From contig NZ_BCZA01000010.1 in the NCBI RefSeq assembly GCF_001598475.1, positions 62,001 through 126,000 of the forward strand: a stretch of DNA of 64,000 nt, given 5' to 3'. Origin of the DNA: Pantoea agglomerans NBRC 102470. Its GTDB lineage: Bacteria; Pseudomonadota; Gammaproteobacteria; Enterobacterales; Enterobacteriaceae. Positions 56,170-64,000 of the stretch are shown here, piece by piece (the first letter of the stretch is position 1; the number at the start of each line of letters is the position of its first letter). Both the position numbers and the translations under genes were made by a program. The notes under the pieces were generated by a model that was not told the origin of the DNA, did no database searches, and saw only the letters and a list, made by a program, of their open reading frames with translations.

Positions 56170-56198
56170 AACCCGGTCATGACCGGGTTATCGTTTTG
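56170..56198 (+). terminator. rho-independent terminator of the Rpn gene
   Basis: AACCCGGTCATGACCGGGTT, a perfect 20-bp palindrome, followed by ATCGTTTT, 15 bp after the stop. Confidence 0.85.
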
Positions 56199-56269
56199 AA
56201 TACCGCACCAGATAAATCATCATAATTATCAGAAAGGTGTAACCTGCATACGTCCTGAACTACAAGCCA

Positions 56270-57148
56270 TTATTTGTCTGGCTGACGCTGCAGGAAATTC
56301 CAGGTTGCGCCCAACATGCCGGAGTCGTTGCCGTAGGTCGCGGTATCAATGCGGATATCAAGATCATATTTTGCCAGTTGCTCTGCCAGTTCCTCGAGGA
56401 ACGGTTCCCGCTCGGTAATTCCACCACCGATAAATATCATCTGCGGATCGAACACGCTGAAGAGGTTATATAAGCAGGCTGCAAGATCCTGGTAGAATTT
56501 ATTCACCACCTGCTGCGCTGCTTCTTCTTTGCGATCGTATGCGTCAAAGACATCTTTACCTGTGACGTCGTCGGAAGATTTTTCGATGAGCTGGCTGTAA
56601 TTCTCCCGAAGCGCCGTCATGGTACAACTCTGGCTCATGGTGTGGCGTTCAATATTGCTGCTGGTGGGGCGCGAAGTCAGCAGACAGCCAAACTCGCCCG
56701 CGCGGTTACGACCGCCCCGGATCAGCGCGCCGTTGCAGAAGGCCGCTCCGCCTAATCCTGTGCCGATAGTTAACATCAGAAAATCACTGAGTTTTTTTGC
56801 TTTGCCCAGCCACTGTTCAGCCAGTAAGGCGCAGTGGGCGTCATTTTCGACCGTGGCAGGCAGTGAGGTTTTTTCCGTCAGCCACTGGCTCAGATGAAAC
56901 TGGTCGAAGTCCCGAATGGTGCCACCCATGGCGATATATCCAGCTTCTGCATCAATATAACCGGGCGTGCTGACGGCGATGCCAGCACAGCCGGGATTTT
57001 TCTCCAGCCAGGCCAGGATCGCATCAAGTATTTTGTCGCGTGAATTATGGGAAATATCAGCACTCTCACTGGTCAGAATATTTCCCTGCTCATCAATCAC
57101 GCCCATTTTTAAAGAGGTACCACCAATATCGAAAGCTGCAATCTTCAT
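56270..57148 (-). CDS. ROK-family sugar kinase
   Basis: A 292-residue ROK kinase, probably cytoplasmic, phosphorylating a hexose or a glycoside. ATP loop: DIGGTSLKMGVID; catalytic region: ATVENDAHCALLAEQWLG with the general base Asp; second phosphate loop: LTIGTGLGGAAFCNGALIRGGRNRAGEFG; C-terminal GGGITERE. The zinc motif CxCGxxGCxE of many ROK proteins is missing (GEFGC then no cysteine cluster), which resembles the BglK beta-glucoside-kinase branch. No transporter or hydrolase partner is next to it. The ribosome binding site is weak. Confidence 0.83.
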   Translation of the reverse strand: MKIAAFDIGGTSLKMGVIDEQGNILTSESADISHNSRDKILDAILAWLEKNPGCAGIAVSTPGYIDAEAGYIAMGGTIRDFDQFHLSQWLTEKTSLPATVENDAHCALLAEQWLGKAKKLSDFLMLTIGTGLGGAAFCNGALIRGGRNRAGEFGCLLTSRPTSSNIERHTMSQSCTMTALRENYSQLIEKSSDDVTGKDVFDAYDRKEEAAQQVVNKFYQDLAACLYNLFSVFDPQMIFIGGGITEREPFLEELAEQLAKYDLDIRIDTATYGNDSGMLGATWNFLQRQPDK

Positions 57149-57389
57149 TAACGTTCTCTGAGGTTGTTTTCATCCGATTAATTGTAGTGCTGAAAGAAAA
57201 AGGGCAGGAGGTCTGGCGGAGGCAATTTTGTCAGGAAAGGTACAGATTTATAAAGCGAGTGTTGTACAGAGGGTGTTTTGATAAACCCCGGCACACAGGG
57301 AACAGCTGTGCATGATTTTTCAGGACGTCCGATGTATTACCCGCGCTGAGAGGGTGTCTGGCAGCGCGGGCTTAATCGTCACTCTGAAG

Positions 57390-58673
57390 TCATTGCCACT
57401 TACGCAACAGGAGACTGGCGTTGACGCCGCCAAAACCAAAACCGTTCGACATGGCATAAGTCAGCGCCGTGGGACGTGCATTGAGCGCCACCAGGTCAAG
57501 ATTGCCTGCGGCTTCATCGGGATGATGGAGGTTCAGCGTCGGCGGAATAAGCTGCTGCTGCAGCGCCATCAGGGTGAATATCGCCTCAACGCCCCCTGCC
57601 GCACCCAGCAGATGGCCGGTGGCGGATTTCGTTGAGGCGATCGCGACCTGCGAATCATCGCCAAACACTGCGCGAATAGCCGCCAGCTCACCGTGATCGC
57701 CAACCTGAGTTGAGGTTGCGTGTGCGTTGATATGCTGCACGTCTTCCGGACTAATGCCCGCCTGACGCAGGGCGATTCTCATCGCCCGTGCAGCCCCGCT
57801 GCCATCCTCCGGACCCGCGGTTAAATGGTATGCATCGGCGCTGGTGCCATAGCCGACAATCTCCGCCAGCGGTGTCGCGCCGCGTGCTTCGGCATGGGCC
57901 AGTGACTCAATCACCAGCAGGCCTGCACCTTCGGCCATCACAAAGCCGTTTCTGTCACGATCAAACGGACGTGAGGCATGGTGCGGCTGATCTTCATAGC
58001 CCACACATAGCGCACGTGCAGCCGCGAAACAGCCCAGCGTGACGCGATCAAGCGCCGCTTCTGTGCCGCCACAAATAGCAATGTCCGCTTCACCGCTTCT
58101 GATCAACCTGGCTGCATCACCAATTGCCTGAACTCCCGCCGCACAGGCGGTAACGGGCGCACCCAGCGGGCCGGTGAAGCCGTGTTTGATCGAGACATGA
58201 CCCGCGGCCATGTTGGCCAGAAACGAAGGTGCTGTAAAGGGTGAGAGCCTGCGCGGGCCGCGTGCATCGGTGGTGCGCACCGCGTCGGCAATGGCACCAA
58301 AGCCGCCGACGCCTGAAGCAATAATCGTCGCGGTACGTTCACGCGTCGCCTCATCTTCAGGATGCCAGGCTGCCTGATTCAGCGCTTCTTCTGCTGCCAG
58401 CAGCGCGAATTCTATAAAGCGCGACATCTTTTTACGCTCTTTCGGCGCAATGAACGCTTCGGGGTCGTAACCTGCCAGCGGATCTTCATCGATGCCCGGC
58501 ACGCTGCCACCTACTGAAATACCGGTGCCAGCAGTAAGCGTATCGGGAAGGGTACGTATACCTGATTCTCCAGCCGTTAATCGCCGCCAGACGGTTTCAA
58601 CGCCACAACCCAGTGGCGAAACGATGCCCGCGCCGGTAATGACAATGCGTTGTGATGAGGCTAAGTGACTCAT
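57390..58673 (-). CDS. FabF-like beta-ketoacyl-ACP synthase II
   Basis: A 427-residue condensing enzyme. The catalytic triad is visible: Cys in VTACAAGVQAIGDAARLI, His in NAHATSTQVGD and His in KSATGHLLGAAGG, together with the family start RIVITGAGIVSPLG and the end NGFGFGGVNASLLL. The ATG at 58673 has GGGAG 7 bases upstream; the open frame beyond it has no homology. As a plasmid copy outside a fab cluster, it is probably an accessory FabF serving membrane adjustment or a dedicated product. The TetR gene follows the upstream spacer, and an operator of the same design as that of tetR lies 200 bp upstream. Confidence 0.92.
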   Translation of the reverse strand: MSHLASSQRIVITGAGIVSPLGCGVETVWRRLTAGESGIRTLPDTLTAGTGISVGGSVPGIDEDPLAGYDPEAFIAPKERKKMSRFIEFALLAAEEALNQAAWHPEDEATRERTATIIASGVGGFGAIADAVRTTDARGPRRLSPFTAPSFLANMAAGHVSIKHGFTGPLGAPVTACAAGVQAIGDAARLIRSGEADIAICGGTEAALDRVTLGCFAAARALCVGYEDQPHHASRPFDRDRNGFVMAEGAGLLVIESLAHAEARGATPLAEIVGYGTSADAYHLTAGPEDGSGAARAMRIALRQAGISPEDVQHINAHATSTQVGDHGELAAIRAVFGDDSQVAIASTKSATGHLLGAAGGVEAIFTLMALQQQLIPPTLNLHHPDEAAGNLDLVALNARPTALTYAMSNGFGFGGVNASLLLRKWQ

Positions 58674-58871
58674 TGGATTACTCCCGTAGAGAGTCCGGAC
58701 AGTGATTGAAATGCTGCCGCAGACAATGGATACACGCCTTGAGCGCGGAAGGTGAGACCCTGCGTAGAATGGTGCGATGGACGAACGCAGGGATGGAATA
58801 GAGCAGAGAGAGATAAGCTTAGCAGCATCAGAATCCTGAGCGATAACCAGACAGAGTGCTATCGTTGCTCT

Positions 58872-58897
58872 TGTGACTAAATAAGTCAATAGTCACA
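58872..58897 (-). promoter_or_regulatory. operator-like dyad upstream of fabF-like gene
   Basis: TGTGACTA (58872-58879) and TAGTCACA (58890-58897), perfect 8-bp arms, giving GTGAC-N14-GTCAC. The minus strand contains TTGACT (58884-58889) inside it, a possible -35 of the fabF promoter. The same GTGAC-N14-GTCAC frame is seen upstream of the tetR gene. Confidence 0.65.
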
Positions 58898-58910
58898 TCA
58901 TGCGCATTGT

Positions 58911-59525
58911 TCAGGGCGCAAGGCTACGTAACACCAGCGCTGCCAGTTGTGCAGAGGCTTCTTCAGCGTCATCAAGGCTGTACTGCAGCAGTACCGGACT
59001 GGCGTAGGGTTTGATCACCCGATAGATTGCCTCCGCCGCTTCGTCAGCCGGGGTTTTACGCTCAAACTCACCTGCTTCACGCCCCCGGCGCAGGATCTGC
59101 TGAATCAGGCTGAGCAGTCGTTCTTCATGCGCCATCGCCGACGGCCAGCGGTCACGCGACGCGACGGCAGCAATATCATAGAGTTTACGTTCGTGAAAAA
59201 AGAGTTCAGTGCCGGTGACGGAAAGCGTGCGGAACAGTCGCCGCAGTTGTTCCGATGCTCCAGGCGCATCGGCGATAGCGACTTCGACGTGCTGCATAAT
59301 CATCGCAAGCCGGGTGGAGCAAATCACTTCGCCAATCGCCTGTTTTGATTCAAAAAATTTGTAGATATACGCTTTGGAAAAGCCGATAGCACGGGCGAGA
59401 TCGGAGACGGTGGTTTTTTCGTAACCATAATGCGCGAAGTGCTGCATGGCAGCATCGACAATCTGGTCACGCACATTGTGCCCGGCCGGGCCGCGTGTGC
59501 CATTTTCCGTTACGGATTGAGTCAT
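58911..59525 (-). CDS. TetR-family regulator
   Basis: A 204-residue repressor. The HTH is IVDAAMQHFAHYGYEKTTVSDLARAIGFSKAYIYKFFESKQAIGEVI; the remaining helices form the ligand domain. The ATG at 59525 (MTQSVTENG) has CAGG 8 bases upstream; the frame to 59573 runs into the operator. Two dyads with one architecture, 41 bp upstream of its own start and upstream of the fabF-like gene, suggest that it controls itself and fabF, like regulators of fatty-acid genes. The inducer is unknown. Confidence 0.9.
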   Translation of the reverse strand: MTQSVTENGTRGPAGHNVRDQIVDAAMQHFAHYGYEKTTVSDLARAIGFSKAYIYKFFESKQAIGEVICSTRLAMIMQHVEVAIADAPGASEQLRRLFRTLSVTGTELFFHERKLYDIAAVASRDRWPSAMAHEERLLSLIQQILRRGREAGEFERKTPADEAAEAIYRVIKPYASPVLLQYSLDDAEEASAQLAALVLRSLAP

Positions 59526-59565
59526 TGTCAGAACCTGGCAGATCAAAGGTGGGTGAAAAAATTCA

Positions 59566-59589
59566 GTGACCACTGTTAAGGGTGGTCAC
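59566..59589 (-). promoter_or_regulatory. operator-like dyad upstream of tetR
   Basis: GTGACCAC (59566-59573) / GTGGTCAC (59582-59589), perfect 8-bp arms, again GTGAC-N14-GTCAC, 41 bp upstream of the tetR ATG. Confidence 0.7.
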
Positions 59590-59669
59590 ATTTTAGGCCC
59601 TGTTGCGATCAAAAGCCATATTTTGAACGGGCTGAATGTATGCTGGTGTTGCTGAGTGCCACCAGCCGG

Positions 59670-61628
<1,959 letters not shown>

Positions 61629-61664
61629 TTCACTCTCCCGTGGTCGATGGAATGTCCATTTTAA

Positions 61665-61685
61665 TGACATGTTAAGTTGACATGT
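61665..61685. promoter_or_regulatory. candidate enhancer repeats (upstream activating sequence)
   Basis: TGACATGT occurs twice in direct repeat (61665-61672 and 61678-61685, 13 bp apart), and ATGTC at 61652-61656 is in inverse orientation. The group lies about 66-100 bp before the sigma-54 promoter, the usual place for activator binding. Confidence 0.5.
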
Positions 61686-61750
61686 AAATTTTATTTTCAA
61701 TCAGGACGCGCCATCTGCGAGCGCGTTCACATAAAAGCCCGCTTTAAAAC

Positions 61751-61766
61751 TGGCATCCACTTTGCA
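61751..61766 (+). promoter_or_regulatory. sigma-54 (-24/-12) promoter
   Basis: TGGCAT-N5-TTGCA, a full match to the -24/-12 consensus TGGCAY-N5-TTGCW. Transcription would begin near 61777, about 40 bp before the transporter ATG. Confidence 0.9.
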
Positions 61767-61817
61767 ACGCTGACACTAACTCTCACCTGTCAAAAACAAT
61801 GGGAAAGTTAAGGTGTT

Positions 61818-63281
61818 ATGCGTAAACATAATCTGAAGTTATTGCTGTTCATCTGTTCCATTGCCTCATTGAGCGGGGTGATCCTCGGTTATGACGCCTC
61901 AGTGATTTCCGGCGTTATTGAGCCATTAACGGAACACCTTGCGCTAACGCCGTGGCAAAGTGGATGGGCTGTTTCAAATGTCATTCTCGGCTGTATCGTC
62001 GGCGCTGGCTGTGTCGGCGCGATCTCAGATCGGATCGGGCGTAAACCTACACTGGTGATCACCGCGCTGTTGTTTGCCGTGTCTGCGGTGGGTTCTGCGC
62101 TGGCAGATTCACTAACCGGGTTTGTGATTTACCGGCTGGTGGGTGGCCTGGCGGTCGGGATGGCGTCGGCAATTACGCCGCTCTATATCGCAGAGGTCTC
62201 ACCTAAGGACTGGCGAGGGCGCATGCTTGGGCTGCAGCAGATGCTGATGGTTGGCGGTCAGGTCACGGTCTATGTGGTGAATTACCTGATTGCACGCGGT
62301 ATGCCCCATGCCTGGATAGTCAGTGAAGGCTGGCGCTGGATGCTGGCGTCGGGTGTGGTGCCTTGCCTGCTGTTTCTGGCACTGGTGCCCTTTATGCCGG
62401 AATCACCACGCTGGCTGGCGTTAAACGGCAAGCGTGAACGCGCGCTGGCAGTGCTGACCCGGCTTTCGACGCCTGAACATGCGCGGCGTCTGCTGGCAGA
62501 AATCAGTGCGCCGGACGCGGATTCTGTTACCCGTCAGCAGGGAACCCGTCTGCTCCGCGACGCCAGAATGCGTTACATCCTGCTGATCGGCTGCGCGATT
62601 GCGATTCTGCAGCAGGTTTCGGGCATCAACATCCTGCTGTATTACGCACCGTCGCTGCTGCAGAACATCTCACCGGATACACAGACCTCCCTCTATCACA
62701 GCATTTTCCTCGGACTGGCGCTGCTGGTCGGAGTAGCGTTTTGTCTGAACGCAGTGGATCGCTGGGGACGGACGCGTCTGCTGCGCTGGGGAGCGCTGGG
62801 TTGCGCTGTCAGCCTGGTGATTACGGCCTGGGCCTTTATAGCGCAGATCGGTGGCCTGCTGCCGGTTGTGGGCCTGGTGGCGTTCGTACTGATTTTTGGT
62901 ATGTCATGGAGTCTGGGTGCCTGGCTACTGATCTCTGAAATATTTCCCAACCGGATTCGTGCCGTCGCGATGGGCTACGCCTTTTCTTCGATGTATCTCG
63001 CCAATTTCATCGTTACTCAGACTTTCCCGATGATGAACCGTAGCCGTTTGCTGATGGATCACTTCCATGGTGCTTTTCCACTGATGCTCTGCGCCGCTGG
63101 CTGCCTGGTGGCCTTCTGGTTTGTAAAACGTTTTCTGCCTGAAACCCGAGGCATCTCACTGGAGCACATCGAGCCGCTGATGCTTTCAAAATCCCGTCGT
63201 TTTGCCGCCAAAGCGCAGGCGACATCCGGACACCCTATTCAGCCTGACTGGGCTGACAACAAAAAACAGGAGCAGTTATGA
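61818..63281 (+). CDS. MFS sugar/polyol:H+ symporter (IolT-like)
   Basis: A 487-residue sugar porter with twelve membrane helices. Family signatures: DRIGRKP after TM2, RLVGGLAVGMASAITPLYIAEVSPKDWRGR between TM4 and TM5, PESPRWL after TM6, QQVSGINILLYYAPSL in TM7, DRWGRTRLLRWG and the final PETRGISLEHIE. It resembles inositol/xylose-type porters. The ATG at 61818 follows AAGG. Downstream, the dehydrogenase gene overlaps by 4 bases, so they form an operon driven by the sigma-54 promoter; together they suggest uptake and oxidation of a polyol or inositol. Confidence 0.9.
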   Translation: MRKHNLKLLLFICSIASLSGVILGYDASVISGVIEPLTEHLALTPWQSGWAVSNVILGCIVGAGCVGAISDRIGRKPTLVITALLFAVSAVGSALADSLTGFVIYRLVGGLAVGMASAITPLYIAEVSPKDWRGRMLGLQQMLMVGGQVTVYVVNYLIARGMPHAWIVSEGWRWMLASGVVPCLLFLALVPFMPESPRWLALNGKRERALAVLTRLSTPEHARRLLAEISAPDADSVTRQQGTRLLRDARMRYILLIGCAIAILQQVSGINILLYYAPSLLQNISPDTQTSLYHSIFLGLALLVGVAFCLNAVDRWGRTRLLRWGALGCAVSLVITAWAFIAQIGGLLPVVGLVAFVLIFGMSWSLGAWLLISEIFPNRIRAVAMGYAFSSMYLANFIVTQTFPMMNRSRLLMDHFHGAFPLMLCAAGCLVAFWFVKRFLPETRGISLEHIEPLMLSKSRRFAAKAQATSGHPIQPDWADNKKQEQL

Positions 63282-64000
63282 ACCTTAAAACAGTACGAGT
63301 GGGATTGATCGGTGCTGGCCGCATGGGCAGTTTTCATGCAGAGAATCTGGCGCTGCGGGTGCCTGGGGCACGGCTGACAGCGGTCGCCGACCTGCAACCC
63401 GGCGCAGCGCAGAAACTGGCAGACCGGCTGGGGGTGGAGAAAGCCTATACCGATATCCAGGCGTTACTCAATGACAGCGAAATCGATGCCGTTGCTATTG
63501 CTACGCCGGCTCGCACTCACGCCGAACTGGTGATCGCTGCAGCCCGGGCTGGCAAGCACGTGTTTTGCGAAAAACCGATGGCGGTAACGCTGGATGAGGC
63601 AGATCGGGCGATCGCGGCCGCACAGGATGCGGGCGTTGTGTTGCAGGTCGGCTTCAATCGTCGATTCAATGCAGGCTTCGCCGCAGCTATTGAAGCTGTC
63701 AGAGCAGGCACCAATGGCACCACCCAGCTAAGCCGTTCGGTGACACGCGACCCTGGCCTGCGCGATCCGGCCCCGATCCCGCAGTGGACCATCTTCCTTG
63801 AAACCTTAATCCATGACTTCGACACCCTTCTGCACTTCAATCCGGGTTCCCGGCCGGTTGAGGTCTATGCGCTGGCTGATGCGCTGGTGCGTCCCGATTT
63901 TAAAGATAAGGGATTACTTGATACCGCGGTGGTGACCATCCGCTTTGATAACGGTGCCATTGCCACTGCGGAAGCCAACTTCCAGGCAGTTTACGGTTAT
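63278..64000 (+). CDS. Gfo/Idh/MocA-family dehydrogenase (IolG-like), 3' end cut by window
   Basis: The first 241 residues of an NAD(P)-dependent oxidoreductase running off the window end. The Rossmann loop is VGLIGAGRMGSFHAENL, the conserved EKP is in HVFCEKPMAV, and the catalytic Asp/His region is ETLIHDFDTLLHF, which fits inositol 2-dehydrogenase-like enzymes. The ATG at 63278 overlaps the transporter stop (ATGA), with AGGAG 5 bases upstream. Inositol is the first guess because of the IolT-like partner, but other polyols or sugar acids are possible. Confidence 0.88.
   Translation, partial: MNLKTVRVGLIGAGRMGSFHAENLALRVPGARLTAVADLQPGAAQKLADRLGVEKAYTDIQALLNDSEIDAVAIATPARTHAELVIAAARAGKHVFCEKPMAVTLDEADRAIAAAQDAGVVLQVGFNRRFNAGFAAAIEAVRAGTNGTTQLSRSVTRDPGLRDPAPIPQWTIFLETLIHDFDTLLHFNPGSRPVEVYALADALVRPDFKDKGLLDTAVVTIRFDNGAIATAEANFQAVYGY

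Overview
The window looks like part of a large plasmid (or megaplasmid) of a Pantoea-like member of the Erwiniaceae (former Erwinia herbicola/agglomerans group). Reasons: an iteron-controlled IncFIB-type RepA, a P1-type ParA/ParB pair, a sucrose scr regulon, an exported monofunctional chorismate mutase of the kind known from Erwinia herbicola, and no ribosomal, tRNA or core housekeeping genes. Species and plasmid assignment are inference from gene content; both window ends cut genes.

Layout. 1-3.3 kb: the end of a GAF/GGDEF/EAL protein, a small exported DUF1471 protein and the blue-light sensor BluF. 3.5-10.1 kb: the replication and partition core. It has a loose array of 19-bp iterons, repA (minus strand), two tight iteron blocks each followed by its own cluster of GATC sites and a DnaA box, about 1.4 kb of AT-rich DNA without convincing genes, then parA-parB and a possible centromere. 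10.1-16.7 kb: scrK, scrYAB, scrR with ScrR operators and a CRP site. 16.7-18.5 kb: an exported chorismate mutase and a cytochrome P450 in one transcription unit. 18.8-32.6 kb: a signalling region with a diguanylate cyclase, a second GAF/GGDEF/EAL protein, a chemoreceptor, a small HTH protein, a GAF-PAS-GGDEF-EAL protein, two acetyltransferases, a PNPOx-like flavoprotein and a fused DUF2382 stress protein.

32.8-38.6 kb is an accessory patch: an IS3-family element with a broken orfA, a DUF1493/STM2901-type pair, an unassigned coding remnant, a short UvrA-like ATPase and a YefM-YoeB toxin-antitoxin pair. 38.7-47.6 kb: an MBL hydrolase, a CitMHS transporter, a plasmid-borne flagellin with a textbook sigma-28 promoter, and the butanediol operon budABC with divergent budR. 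47.7-54.9 kb: an RND efflux pump (MFP + RND) with its own histidine kinase/response regulator and a divergent MipA/OmpV porin-like protein. 55.2-64 kb: an Rpn/YhgA-type nuclease, a ROK kinase, a FabF-like ketoacyl synthase with a TetR regulator sharing one operator architecture, and a sigma-54 activator divergent from an MFS sugar transporter and a Gfo/Idh/MocA dehydrogenase that start at a clear -24/-12 promoter.

How it works together: the plasmid secures itself (RepA/iterons, ParAB, YefM-YoeB) and carries plant-surface traits: sucrose and probably polyol/inositol-type uptake, butanediol fermentation, efflux, and a strong load of cyclic-di-GMP and chemotaxis signalling. The most unusual items are the duplicated origin module, the P450/exported chorismate mutase operon, the plasmid flagellin with an unrecognised central domain, the paired GTGAC-N14-GTCAC operators around fabF/tetR, and the DUF1493/STM2901 pair. 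No CRISPR array, integron, prophage or RNA gene was seen.
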